Part shown: positions 24,411 through 33,603 of the stretch, one piece after another | Layout: the number at the start of each line of letters is the position of its first letter | Numbering within the stretch: position 1 is the first letter of the stretch | DNA from: Dehalococcoidia bacterium | Lineage (GTDB): Bacteria; Chloroflexota; Dehalococcoidia; Lucifugimonadales; Australimonadaceae | Direction of reading: 5' to 3' | DNA length: 64,000 nucleotides | NCBI GenBank assembly: GCA_022820645.1 | Contig: JAJEFD010000016.1 | Coordinates: 40,273-104,272, forward strand | The notes under the pieces: model-generated | Database searches by the model: none | The model's input: only the letters and a program-made list of their open reading frames with translations | What the model was told of the DNA's origin: nothing | Position numbers and translations under genes: made by a program

Positions 24411-27400
24411 TCACGCTGACGGCACGTCTACCACGGCAGGCATGCCAGCATAGAGCTCTTCCCTGTAACCATACGCGGCAGCGTCGAAGCTGTCCGGCAG
24501 CTCGAAGGTAAGCGTGCTCGTGCCACCGTTGTTGACGACGCTCACCGTCTGTCCGTCCACGAAGCGCGCCTCCAGCCCCTGCGTCTCGTACGTGTACGTC
24601 CCCGCGCGCAGCGACAGGTCCACTTCGACCGTTATCCGGCTGGGGCCGGAGAGCAGGATGTGCTGGAACTGGTCCGATGCGGCTATCGCAGCTTCGTCCG
24701 CGTGGTGCATCGGGTCCTGCACCGTCACGTTCCAGCCATCGCTTGTCTGCTGCAGTTGCACGAGCGCCGGCTTGTCGACCGCAACCGTGATGCCGTCGTC
24801 GAACGTGAACTCGCCTGCTTCGTAGAATGCCAGCTGCACCAGTACTGTGCCGCTATCGGTGTAGCGATGGCCCTGTACAGCAGGCGTGTTGACGATGTCG
24901 AACCGCTGTTCGATAAGGCTCACGATCGCAGGCATGTCGGCAGCGCTCACGTTGGGAACGAGGAAATAAGCATACTGACTCGCAGCGCCCTCGCCATCGG
25001 GCCTGATGCCATGATCTATCGCCAGATGGAAGACGTCAGGGCCAGCGTCCTGGGGGTTGCTATCAAGCACGCTCTCGCCGCCCCTGAGCATCACGTCGAT
25101 CTTCCCTGCGGGCAGGATGACATAGCCGATGCGGTCGTGGTGGAACCAGCTGTTGCCGGCGACTGAGAACGACTCATCAATGTCCGTCCCCTTCCGTATC
25201 ACGGAGTCCCTGCCCGCGCCGTTCAGCCGGTAGGTGATGTTCGTATCCCATGCCGCCTGGTCGAGCGTGGTTACGATGGGTCCCCTGTGGTTGCGGTTGG
25301 TATTGCGCTCCCGCTTGACGCCGTTGCCCAGCGCCAGGACATAGTCCTCGGTGAAGAAGTAGCCCTTGTTCGCTGACGCCGAGGTGTACCTGTTGTCGCT
25401 GGCGTACCGGAACGCGGCGAGTCCGTACCTTCCGTTCGAGGCCACCCCAGCGAGGTGATTCGGATTGAACTCGTTGGCGTCCGACTGTTTCGGAAGTTCG
25501 TCAGTGCGCATCTCCTCGGTCACGCCCGGCAGCGCGTGCCAGTCCCAACTCTGGCGGCTGTCGTTGTACTCATCGCCGTCCACTTTCACCAACAGGACGC
25601 CGCTGCCGTTGTGAAAACCCTGGTTGTTGCTGAAGCTCTCGGCCCCCCGCGTACGGGCAGACTGCATCTTGACCGACGTGAAATACGGGGTCTCAGCCGC
25701 ACCGCCGCGCCGGTGCACCAGGTAGTCGTTCACCCAGAAGGCGGTGGTGCCGCTCTGCTCGTGCGTGCCGTTGACCATCGCCGCGCGAAGAGCGGCCAGC
25801 TCAGGATCACGTGCGATGGTTGTACCGGCGCCCCGCGCATCAAATATCGTCTCGATGCCGTCGGCGAGGTTGCCGGAGCCGTACGTCACTGCGTTCGCCT
25901 GGTAGTGGCCCCGCCCGATCGCCTGGAAATCTATGGCGTCCTTGTAGATGAGCCGCGGGTACGCGAACAGCAGGAATTCCGCAGCCTGGTCGTACGCTGT
26001 GTTGCTCACCTGCCACCGCGTATCCGCCAGTAGACTTGCCGCTTCGAAAGTGGTCCCTGTCATCCATGGGAACCCGTAGGCCGCGAATGCGAGGTCCTGA
26101 CGTCTGCCGACGTGATGGGAGATGCTGCCGTCCGGCGAGATGCCGGATTGACCGTACCGGGTCGTGTAGCGGGCGTTGGTCTCCAGCCAGACGCGGAGAT
26201 CCGTGAAGCTGCCGCTCGGCTCCCACTCCGGCAGGATGGTGGTGCCCTCCGACGCGAACGGTTCGTAATCACCGTACCACCATGGCAGCTCCGTCAGCGG
26301 ACGGTTGTAGTCGTACCAGATGACCGGCATCGCCGCCCAACTGCGCATACGGTGGTGGCGGTTCCCATCCGCCCATGCACCGCTCGACTCGGCCAGTTGC
26401 TGGGGGAGGTAGTAGCGGATGTCAGAAGGCATGCGCCACCCTTCGGGGAGATCGAAATTGACCTGCTGAAGCAGGCGGAACAGCCGTTCCTTCACGTCGA
26501 TTGCCGGCTGCACGCCATCGCGCAGGTCCGCGAGCAGATCACGATAGATGAGCACCGCAGCGCCACTGACGGGGTCTGAGTAGAGCCACTGGTGCGTGCG
26601 GTCACCGTAGGGGATCGCCCCGGAGTTGGCGAAGTCTTCCAGGGGGAAGTGGTCGACGTAGGCGATGAGCGCCAGGTAGATGGCGTTGCGCAGCCGTTCT
26701 CTGTCGGCGTCCTGTCCCGATGGTCCGTACTTCCCGCTCTCTGCGTAAGCGCGCCCCAACCCACCGATGCGGTTGGCTGCCTCCTGCAGCTCCCTGCCGA
26801 GCTTGTTGGCGCCGATGGCCTGCCACTCTGCGACAGTGGCAGCACGATAGAACCGCATCCCCTCGAATACGCCGTCGTTCGTCTCCAATTCGGCGATCAG
26901 CGCGGCCACTTCAGTGTCCTTGTAGTTCTGCCTGCCAGTCAGACGTCCGTGGCTCTGAACAAACTCCCTTACCCTGCCGTAATAGATGTCCCACTGGGTC
27001 TGCGGAGCCACGGTCACCGGCGCGGTGAAGCGCGACAGCACGGTCGAGCCCTGGCGCAACTCGACCCGCAGCGAGTAGTTCCCGGCCTGCGCAGTCTTCC
27101 CTTCAGCGACGCTGAGCACGCCGAACAGCCTGCCTTCACTGTCCCGCTCGGCGCGCAGGTCGAACATCCCGCCGCTGTCGTCTTCGATAATGGCGAACGT
27201 GTAGTCATCCGGGACAGGCGAACTCGCAACGTTGCGATTGCGCTCCAGGTTGATCCTGCCGATGACCTCCGTCCCCGGCCCACTGCCGCTCGCGATATCG
27301 AAGTAGCCGCTGAACACCTGTTCCGTATCGACGTCAGGGAACGCAGGCGTCGGCGTGGCTGTAGGGGATGGCAAAGGTGCAGTGATCGGCGCTGGCTCAA

Positions 27401-27590
27401 CCGTTTGAGTTACGTCAGGCAGAGGTGTGACGGTAGTCCCAGCGGCAGGCACGATGGTTGGAGTTGAGGTCACCGTGGGAGTGGGCCCGGAATCACCCGA
27501 ACAGGCCGCTGATACGGCCAGCACGAGAGCAGCCAGCGCGACGCCCAAGCCTCTCTGCAGGGACCGTCGCACTAGATGCTTCCCGCCCAA
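24411..27590 (-). CDS. polysaccharide lyase family 8-like lipoprotein (chondroitin/hyaluronan-type lyase)
   Basis: This 1059-residue protein has a signal peptide ending in the lipobox SAAC (near residue 30) and a Thr/Pro-rich linker to about residue 90, so it should be anchored on the outside. The catalytic alpha-toroid shows PDGSISHHVGRR with His492/493, a Tyr at about 505, AIGRGHY with Arg560 and RGAESFSNNQGFHNGSG with Glu near 651. This order matches the His/Tyr/Arg/Glu set of family 8 lyases such as chondroitinase ABC. WHALPGVTEE and a beta-sandwich C-terminal half follow. It probably cleaves a uronic-acid polymer by beta-elimination. The start is a TTG at 27590 behind GAGGGG; a GTG six codons later is an alternative. 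No uptake system for oligosaccharides is adjacent. Confidence 0.8.
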   Translation of the reverse strand: MGGKHLVRRSLQRGLGVALAALVLAVSAACSGDSGPTPTVTSTPTIVPAAGTTVTPLPDVTQTVEPAPITAPLPSPTATPTPAFPDVDTEQVFSGYFDIASGSGPGTEVIGRINLERNRNVASSPVPDDYTFAIIEDDSGGMFDLRAERDSEGRLFGVLSVAEGKTAQAGNYSLRVELRQGSTVLSRFTAPVTVAPQTQWDIYYGRVREFVQSHGRLTGRQNYKDTEVAALIAELETNDGVFEGMRFYRAATVAEWQAIGANKLGRELQEAANRIGGLGRAYAESGKYGPSGQDADRERLRNAIYLALIAYVDHFPLEDFANSGAIPYGDRTHQWLYSDPVSGAAVLIYRDLLADLRDGVQPAIDVKERLFRLLQQVNFDLPEGWRMPSDIRYYLPQQLAESSGAWADGNRHHRMRSWAAMPVIWYDYNRPLTELPWWYGDYEPFASEGTTILPEWEPSGSFTDLRVWLETNARYTTRYGQSGISPDGSISHHVGRRQDLAFAAYGFPWMTGTTFEAASLLADTRWQVSNTAYDQAAEFLLFAYPRLIYKDAIDFQAIGRGHYQANAVTYGSGNLADGIETIFDARGAGTTIARDPELAALRAAMVNGTHEQSGTTAFWVNDYLVHRRGGAAETPYFTSVKMQSARTRGAESFSNNQGFHNGSGVLLVKVDGDEYNDSRQSWDWHALPGVTEEMRTDELPKQSDANEFNPNHLAGVASNGRYGLAAFRYASDNRYTSASANKGYFFTEDYVLALGNGVKRERNTNRNHRGPIVTTLDQAAWDTNITYRLNGAGRDSVIRKGTDIDESFSVAGNSWFHHDRIGYVILPAGKIDVMLRGGESVLDSNPQDAGPDVFHLAIDHGIRPDGEGAASQYAYFLVPNVSAADMPAIVSLIEQRFDIVNTPAVQGHRYTDSGTVLVQLAFYEAGEFTFDDGITVAVDKPALVQLQQTSDGWNVTVQDPMHHADEAAIAASDQFQHILLSGPSRITVEVDLSLRAGTYTYETQGLEARFVDGQTVSVVNNGGTSTLTFELPDSFDAAAYGYREELYAGMPAVVDVPSA

Positions 27591-27629
27591 CGAAGTTACC
27601 CCTCCTCTATACCTGGGAAGGGCTACACT

Positions 27630-28784
27630 CTACGTCCTTCGCTCATCGGTGACGCCTGCGACGCCGGTGCAGTAGGGGATGAAGGCCTTCATGTTGCACT
27701 GGGCGCCGGACTTGGCGAGCTCGGCCTCAAAGATCTCGTGGATCTCGCGGTCCTCATCCTCGTACTCCACCTGGATGCCGCCCTCCTTGATGCTGACATC
27801 GCCGCCCACGGCGGTGTTCGGTGCGACGAAGCCGCCCTTGCCGTCCCGCAACGCCATGTAGCGGGCGCGCGTCGTGCCGGAGTTGAAGTGCTGGTGGTAG
27901 GTGCCCTCGCCGGGGATGATGACGATGGTGCCGACCTGCCAGTCGCACTTGATCATGTCGGAGCGGTCGGGCTTGGTCCACAGGAGGGAGAAGCCGGAGT
28001 CGCCGCTGAGGAGGAAGAGGTGCGCGCCGGGGCCGTGGCGGTGGGCCTTCTTGTAGGTGCCGATGGGGAACTCGGAGATGTGGTTCCCCATGTCGTTCTT
28101 ACCCATCTGCAGCATGGCGTTGATGCCGCCCGCCCCGCGCTCCTTCCAGCCGTAGAGGGCCATGTCGGGCGCGTTGGGGATGAAGTTGCTCTCCCAAACG
28201 CGCTTGTTGTAGAGCGTGCCATTGCCGGAGAACCAGGATTCGTCGTCCGAGTAACGTGAGCGGAACATGAAGTCGTTGCTGAAGATGAAGTCGCTGTCGC
28301 GGAAGAGGCGCATCATGGGCGGGGCGTTGGTGGTCGCCATGTAGCGGACCTTCTCATCGCCGGAGCCGTTGAAGTGCTGGTACCAGGCATTGAGGGGCAC
28401 GGTGAAGAGGGAGCCGGTCCTCCACTCGAACGTCTGCTTGCTGTCCTCATCCATCCAAACCGTCGTCGCGCCACGCCCCGAGACGATGTAGAAGTTGATC
28501 TCGTACATGTGGTGCTCGGGTTCGGACTTGCCGCCGGGCTTGATGTCGACCACGTGCAGGTCGTTGGGCAGGAGGGCGTTATCGATGTGGACGACCGCGC
28601 CATCGCCGCCCTTGCGCTCCCACGGGCCGACCTCGACCTCGTGCCAGTTGGGGATGTAGAAGGTCTTGTGGACCATCACTCCCTCGCGCTCAAGCCAGTC
28701 CTCGTAGGCGTCGGGGATGCGGAAGTCCTCGAGCTGTCCGGTTGGCGTCTCCGCCACCTTCATGTCGGTGCCTTGCATTACCAT
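27630..28784 (-). CDS. bicupin protein, gentisate-dioxygenase-like
   Basis: The 384-residue protein contains two cupin barrels. The first has SEPEHHMYEINFYIVSGRG near residue 88 with a His pair and Glu; the second has KKAHRHGPGAHLFLLSGDSG near residue 243 with three His. Both are followed by the second cupin motif (VPLNAWYQHFN; IIPGEGTYHQHFN). Two-domain cupins include gentisate and salicylate 1,2-dioxygenases, which use Fe(II) to cleave aromatic rings, but also non-catalytic proteins. ATG 28784 is behind GGAGG. It sits between the MFS carrier and the lyase on one strand. I infer an oxygenase-like role with low precision. Confidence 0.82.
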   Translation of the reverse strand: MVMQGTDMKVAETPTGQLEDFRIPDAYEDWLEREGVMVHKTFYIPNWHEVEVGPWERKGGDGAVVHIDNALLPNDLHVVDIKPGGKSEPEHHMYEINFYIVSGRGATTVWMDEDSKQTFEWRTGSLFTVPLNAWYQHFNGSGDEKVRYMATTNAPPMMRLFRDSDFIFSNDFMFRSRYSDDESWFSGNGTLYNKRVWESNFIPNAPDMALYGWKERGAGGINAMLQMGKNDMGNHISEFPIGTYKKAHRHGPGAHLFLLSGDSGFSLLWTKPDRSDMIKCDWQVGTIVIIPGEGTYHQHFNSGTTRARYMALRDGKGGFVAPNTAVGGDVSIKEGGIQVEYEDEDREIHEIFEAELAKSGAQCNMKAFIPYCTGVAGVTDERRT

Positions 28785-28856
28785 CGCGCGCCTCCAATTC
28801 GAGATGGCGCGAGCCTATCGCAACCATGAGGAAGGCACAAATGCCTCAACCTCACC

Positions 28857-30158
28857 TCAGGCGTCCGCCGACCCCGAGCGCCGCGCTTCGCGTTCCAGCC
28901 GTTTCCGCTCGGCGCGCTCCTGCTCCTCCGGCGGATGGACGTCCTTGAACGCCATGTAGAGGCCGACGAGGTAGACGGTCTTGAGGGCGCCCGAGGCCAC
29001 GAACGGCGCGCTCGCCGATGCCGCCTGCCAGAGAACGGTTGCGAGCGACGGCGTGACCGCGCCGACCGCCGCCTGGCTCACGTTGGTGATGCTGGCCATA
29101 GCCACGCGCTCATCGCGGTTCACGATCGCCATCGTGTAGGACTGCCGGGCGGGAACGTCCATCTGCCCGAAGAAGGCCCGCACGTACCAGAGGACGACCG
29201 CCAGCCAGGCCGTCGGGGCGAAGGGGATGGCGATGGTGGCGACCACGGCGGGGATATGCGTGTAGATGACCGTGTTCAGAAGGCCTATCCGGTTGGCCAG
29301 GCGCGCGGCGACCCAGAGCGAGACCATGTTCAGGGCCGTGGACCCGGCGAGCACGTAGGTGACCTCCGTGAGATCGAAGCCGTACTCCAGGTGAAACCAC
29401 GCTCCCACGAGGCTGAAGAAGACGAAGCGCGTCGCGAAGCCGTCCACCGAGACGATGGCGGCGAGGGAGAAGATGGTCTTCCGCGACTCCAGCCGCAAGG
29501 GGTTCCGCCATCCACCGCCGCCTACGCCGGAGTCGACCGACGGCGACAGCAGGCCATACATAGCCGCGGACACCAGCATGATGACCGCGTAGACGACGAA
29601 CATGAGCTTGAACGCCTGGATCTCCCCGATCCCGAGGAGTGCGACGAACACAGCGGGCGTAGCTGCCCCGATCGTGCCCGCCAGCCGCGCTGCCCGCTCG
29701 CCGATGCCCGCGAGCGCGAAGAGGTCCGTGCGGTGCTCGGCCGTCGTGGTGTCGGGAAGCGCCGCCTGCTCCAGCGGCTGCACCGGTCCTCTCGGCCCGC
29801 TCCCCGAGATAGCAAGGCTCCCTACGAAGAACGAGACGAACGCCAGCAGTGTGTACCGCTCCGTAAACGCGTATCCGAGGCCGGCGAGAGCCATCATCGC
29901 AGTGAATCCGATGAGCAGTCGGCGTCTGCCGAGGGTGTCGCCGATGAAGACGATCAGGGTGGCGAACAGAGCGCTGCCGATGGAGCCGATGGTAACCAGC
30001 AGCCCCATCTCCACCAGGCTATAGCCAAGCTCGATGAGATATATCCCGAAAAAGACGGCGATGAGCGACTGGGCGAACGTCCTCAGAAAGCGGGCGCTCA
30101 CCATCAGCCAGGCGTCCCGCGTTACCCAACCGAGCGGGCGGCGTGATGAGATAGCCAT
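28857..30158 (-). CDS. MFS-type transporter
   Basis: The 433-residue protein has about 12 membrane spans and the major facilitator loop motif GDTLGRRRLLIG between spans 2 and 3. A longer hydrophilic loop around residues 205-222 separates the two halves, and the C-terminus is highly charged. It starts four bases after the CitE-like lyase stop, so it belongs to the CoA-transferase-lyase-transporter operon and probably imports (or exports) the acid they act on. MFS sequence alone does not reveal the substrate. A second MFS gene lies at 51082-52347. Confidence 0.9.
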   Translation of the reverse strand: MAISSRRPLGWVTRDAWLMVSARFLRTFAQSLIAVFFGIYLIELGYSLVEMGLLVTIGSIGSALFATLIVFIGDTLGRRRLLIGFTAMMALAGLGYAFTERYTLLAFVSFFVGSLAISGSGPRGPVQPLEQAALPDTTTAEHRTDLFALAGIGERAARLAGTIGAATPAVFVALLGIGEIQAFKLMFVVYAVIMLVSAAMYGLLSPSVDSGVGGGGWRNPLRLESRKTIFSLAAIVSVDGFATRFVFFSLVGAWFHLEYGFDLTEVTYVLAGSTALNMVSLWVAARLANRIGLLNTVIYTHIPAVVATIAIPFAPTAWLAVVLWYVRAFFGQMDVPARQSYTMAIVNRDERVAMASITNVSQAAVGAVTPSLATVLWQAASASAPFVASGALKTVYLVGLYMAFKDVHPPEEQERAERKRLEREARRSGSADA

Positions 30159-30162
30159 AGCC

Positions 30163-31053
30163 TCACCCTCGCGCAGCGATCGCTTCGTGGCGCGCGAGGA
30201 GGCGTTGGGCCCGCTGCACCACCGGCACGTCGATCATCTTGCCGTCGAGCTGGAAGGAGCCGCGACCGGTCTTCTCCGCCTCGGCGTTCGCCTCGATGAT
30301 GCGCCTGGCGAGGGCGACCTCCTCCTCGCCAGGGCTGAACGCTTCGTTGAGCACGGGCACCACGCTCGGGTGGATGCACGATGCGCCCTCCAGTCCGAAC
30401 CGCCTCGCTTTGAGCGCCACCTCCCGCACGGCTTCGAGGTCCTGGTAGTCGGCGACGGTGCCGAAGATGCCCAGCGCCATGATGCCTGCCGCCTTCGCCG
30501 CGTAGACGGACTGGGTCTTGGGGTAGAGCAGCGTCTCGGCGTCCGGCTGCATCCCCAGCGAAGACGCCAGGTCCTCCGCACCGATGGTGATGGCCGCGAT
30601 GCGGGCGCTCGCCTTCGCGATCTCGCCGATCTGGAAGAACGCCTCCGGCGTCTCGACCATCGCCAGGAACGTTGTCGTGCCGTTCGCCATACCGCGCTCC
30701 GCTTCCAGTTCCGACACCATCTCATCGAGCAGCCTGACGTGGGCCGGTCCGGCGACCTTCGGCAGGACGAGAGCGTCGACCGCAGGCGACACGCTGGCCT
30801 CGATGTCCCGCACGGCGAGCCGCAAGGGCTGATTGACGCGCACCAGCACGTCGGCGCCCGCCTGACCGACGCGTTCCGCAGCAGCCTGCACGCCCGCCCG
30901 CGCCGACTCCTTCTCCGCGAGCGGCACCGAGTCCTCGAGGTCGAGGATGATGCCGTCGGCGCCGCGCTCGTGGGCCTTGGACAGGTAGCGCTCGACGTTC
31001 GCCGGCACGTACAGCAGGGACCGCCACACCGGGGGCCTTCGTTCGTCGGTCAT
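30163..31053 (-). CDS. CitE-like HpcH/HpaI family CoA-ester lyase
   Basis: The 296-residue protein is of the citrate-lyase-beta / malyl-CoA lyase type. Characteristic motifs are SLLYVPANVERYLSKA near residue 12, GIILDLEDSVPLAEK near 35 with the metal-binding acids, LVRVNQP near 70, AMVETPEAF near 135 and IGAEDLASSLG near 158. Such enzymes split a 3-hydroxyacyl-CoA into an acyl-CoA and a keto or glyoxylate product with Mg. It overlaps the CoA-transferase gene by four bases, so activation by CoA transfer followed by cleavage is the natural reading. Candidate substrates are malyl-, methylmalyl- or citramalyl-CoA; this is inference. Confidence 0.92.
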   Translation of the reverse strand: MTDERRPPVWRSLLYVPANVERYLSKAHERGADGIILDLEDSVPLAEKESARAGVQAAAERVGQAGADVLVRVNQPLRLAVRDIEASVSPAVDALVLPKVAGPAHVRLLDEMVSELEAERGMANGTTTFLAMVETPEAFFQIGEIAKASARIAAITIGAEDLASSLGMQPDAETLLYPKTQSVYAAKAAGIMALGIFGTVADYQDLEAVREVALKARRFGLEGASCIHPSVVPVLNEAFSPGEEEVALARRIIEANAEAEKTGRGSFQLDGKMIDVPVVQRAQRLLARHEAIAARG

Positions 31054-32270
31054 CCGATCACACCTCGCGCTCGAAGATCGGCCATCTCCCCGGCGGAGAC
31101 GCCCGCGCCGCCGAAGATCTCGTCGTTGTGCTGCCCCAGCCTGGGCGCGGGGTAGCGGAAGGTGCCCGGCGTCCGCGAGAGCCGGGGCACGATGTTGTGC
31201 GCCGGGACCGTCCCCACGTCCTCATCCGGCAGATCGACCACCACCTCACGCTCGATGACGTGGGGGTCGTCGAGGAACTGGGAAATGTCGTAGACGGGCC
31301 CGGCGGTCACGCCCGCATCGTTGAGCGCGGCGAGCGCCTCGTCCAGCCCGCGCTCGGCTATCCAGCCGCCGACGATAGCATCGACCTCGTCCCGGTGCCG
31401 CACCCGCTGGGCGTTGTTCCGGAAGCGGGGGTCGTCGATGGCGTCCTCCCTGCCGACCACACGGAACACGCGCTCCGCCATCGACTGGATGGACGCCGAC
31501 AGGGCCACCCATTTGCCGTCCTTCGTGGCGTAGACGTTGCGGGGGGACGCCGTGTTGGAGGCGCTGCCCACGCGCTGCTTCACGCTGCCGTCGACCTTGT
31601 AGCCGGCCGCGTCGGCGCCAAGGATGGAGAAGACGGGTTCGAGGAGCGAGAGGTCGACCACCTGCCCCGCGCCGCCCTTCACCTCCCGTTCGCGCAGCGC
31701 GATCAGCACGGCCATCGCGCCGTACAGGCCCGCCGCCATGTCAGCCAGCGCCATCGGGGGCAGGACAGGCTCGCGATCAGGGAAGCCGTTCCGATCGGCG
31801 AACCCGCACATCGCCTCCACCAGCGTGCCGAACCCCGGCCGCTCCCGGTACGGCCCGGTCTGGCCGAACCCGGAAACGCGCACGACGACCAGAGCGGGGT
31901 TGTACGCGTGCAGGGTCTCCGGCCCGAGCTCCATCTCCTCCAGCCGTCCGGGGATGAAGTTCTCGACGAGCACGTCTGCGTTCCCGGCCAGCCGCCGCAC
32001 GAGCGCCCGACCGTCGTCGTGCCGCAGGTCGACCGACACGCTCTTCTTGTTCCGGCAGTACGTCTTCCAGTGCGTCTGGACGGCGCTGTCGCCCCAGGCA
32101 CGCAGCGGGTCACCGTTCGGCAGCGCCTCGATCTTGACGACCTCAGCGCCGAAGTCCGCGAGCTGGAGCGTCAGCATGTTCCCGGCCACGAGCCGCGACA
32201 TGTCGAGCACGCGCAGACCGTCCAGCGGTCCACGATCACCGGGATCGAACTGCCTTGCGTGGAGTCCCAT
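31050..32270 (-). CDS. family III CoA-transferase (CaiB/BaiF)
   Basis: The 406-residue protein has the family III CoA-transferase pattern: GPLDGLRVLDMSRLVAGN at the start, GAEVVKIEALPNGDPLR near residue 42, ENFIPGRLEEM near 105, RVSGFGQTGPYRERPGF near 132 and PPMALADMAAGLYGAM near 170, where the Asp is the conserved catalytic residue. It should move CoA between carboxylic acids. It overlaps the CitE-like lyase by four bases and follows the glycerate kinase by 52 bp. Together they look like a route that activates and cleaves a hydroxy-diacid. Confidence 0.94.
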   Translation of the reverse strand: MGLHARQFDPGDRGPLDGLRVLDMSRLVAGNMLTLQLADFGAEVVKIEALPNGDPLRAWGDSAVQTHWKTYCRNKKSVSVDLRHDDGRALVRRLAGNADVLVENFIPGRLEEMELGPETLHAYNPALVVVRVSGFGQTGPYRERPGFGTLVEAMCGFADRNGFPDREPVLPPMALADMAAGLYGAMAVLIALREREVKGGAGQVVDLSLLEPVFSILGADAAGYKVDGSVKQRVGSASNTASPRNVYATKDGKWVALSASIQSMAERVFRVVGREDAIDDPRFRNNAQRVRHRDEVDAIVGGWIAERGLDEALAALNDAGVTAGPVYDISQFLDDPHVIEREVVVDLPDEDVGTVPAHNIVPRLSRTPGTFRYPAPRLGQHNDEIFGGAGVSAGEMADLRARGVIG

Positions 32271-32322
32271 TCCTCCGCAACTCCTCTCGCCGCGATTCTA
32301 CCGCCCCGCCACCTGCGAAGGC

Positions 32323-33477
32323 CTAATCGTCCTGCCGGAAGACCGTGCTTCCTGCCTTCATGGACCGCATCGCCCCGGCTACGGCATCCGCGATGAGCTC
32401 ACCGGCGCGGGCCGACGCCTCATTCAGGGTCATCGGAGCGGGAAGGATGGACACGACGGCGTCGATGCCCTCTGCGTGCACCTCCTCGAATCCTCTGCCC
32501 AGCGAACCGCAGACGGCCAGCACGGGGATGCCTCTTCGTTTCGCCCGCCGTGCGACCCCGATCGGCGCCTTGTTGTAGACCGTCTGGAAATCGATCTGGC
32601 CCTCGCCGGTGATCACAAGGTCGGCCCCTTCCAGCTTCTCGTCCAGCCCGACGTGGTCCAGTACGATGTCCACGCCTGCCCGCAGCGAACCTCCGAGGAA
32701 CGCCATCATTCCCCCGCCAAGTCCGCCGGCGGCGCCCGTGCCGGGAACGGCCTCGATGCTCGTTCCGGTGTCGCGTTCCACAACTTCCGCGAGGTTCTTC
32801 AGGGCGGCGTCCAGCTGCTCGACCAGATCGGGTGTCGCCCCCTTCTGCGGGCCGTATACCGCAGACGCGCCCTCAGGGCCGGTCAGCGGGTTCGAGACGT
32901 CGCACGCCACGGAGAACCGGGCCTCCATCACTCTCTCATCCAGTCCCGACACGTCTACCCTCCGGAGGTCGGCAAGCGCCGCTCCCCCCGGTGGAAGGTC
33001 TTTCCCGGCCTCATCCAGCAGCCGGACGCCAAGGGCCTGGGCCATCCCCGCGCCGCCGTCATTCGTTGCGCTTCCGCCGATACCCACGATGAAGCTGCGG
33101 AAGCCGGCGTCGAGCGCCTCGCGGAGCACCTCGCCGAGCCCGAAGGTAGTTGCGTGCAGAGGGTCGCGTTCGGCGGGCGAGAGCAGCGCCAGGCCGGAGG
33201 TGCGCGCCATCTCGATCACGGCGGTCTGCCCGTCGCCGAGCGCGCCCCACGTCGCCGTGACCGGCTTTCCGATGGGGCCGGTCACCGTCGTGGTACGGAC
33301 CTCCCCGCCGGTTGCGTCGACAAGCGTTTCGAGCGTTCCGTCGCCGCCATCCGCCACCGGCACGAGGACCGTCTCGGCGTCCGGGACGACTCGCAGCACC
33401 CCTTCCACCATAGCCCTGGCGGCATCGAGCGCCGAGATGCTTCCCTTGAAGCTCTGCGGTGCGATGACAACCTTCAT
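32323..33477 (-). CDS. glycerate kinase (GarK/GlxK type)
   Basis: The 384-residue protein begins MKVVIAPQSFKGSISALDAA, the hallmark of the GlxK/GarK glycerate kinases, followed by PVADGGDGTLETL near residue 40, GIGGSATNDGGAGMAQALG near 125 and ITGEGQIDFQT near 285. It phosphorylates D-glycerate, the last step that feeds glyoxylate or tartronate-semialdehyde carbon into glycolysis. ATG 33477 follows AAGGA; the frame stays open far upstream on the opposite side of a plus-strand gene and that part is not real. It is the first gene of the long minus-strand run and faces the propeller/ThDP/aldolase genes across a 126-bp divergent promoter region. Confidence 0.95.
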   Translation of the reverse strand: MKVVIAPQSFKGSISALDAARAMVEGVLRVVPDAETVLVPVADGGDGTLETLVDATGGEVRTTTVTGPIGKPVTATWGALGDGQTAVIEMARTSGLALLSPAERDPLHATTFGLGEVLREALDAGFRSFIVGIGGSATNDGGAGMAQALGVRLLDEAGKDLPPGGAALADLRRVDVSGLDERVMEARFSVACDVSNPLTGPEGASAVYGPQKGATPDLVEQLDAALKNLAEVVERDTGTSIEAVPGTGAAGGLGGGMMAFLGGSLRAGVDIVLDHVGLDEKLEGADLVITGEGQIDFQTVYNKAPIGVARRAKRRGIPVLAVCGSLGRGFEEVHAEGIDAVVSILPAPMTLNEASARAGELIADAVAGAMRSMKAGSTVFRQDD

Positions 33478-33568
33478 CACTTGCTTTCCTTGCGGGCGGA
33501 TTGCAGGGATGATAGCAACGCGTGGGTGTCCCGATGCTCTCGATTTCTCGGCGTCGTCGAGGAGCCCG

Positions 33569-33574
33569 TATACT
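33569..33574 (+). promoter_or_regulatory. candidate -10 element in the divergent promoter region
   Basis: TATACT lies 30 bases upstream of the propeller gene start. The -35 region at the expected distance (TTCTCG) is poor, so this is a one-sided prediction for the plus-strand genes. The start codon at 33604 has a strong GGAGGAG ribosome site. Confidence 0.35.
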
Positions 33575-33603
33575 CGGCGGCAGACCTTCCGGTGGAGGAG
33601 CCA

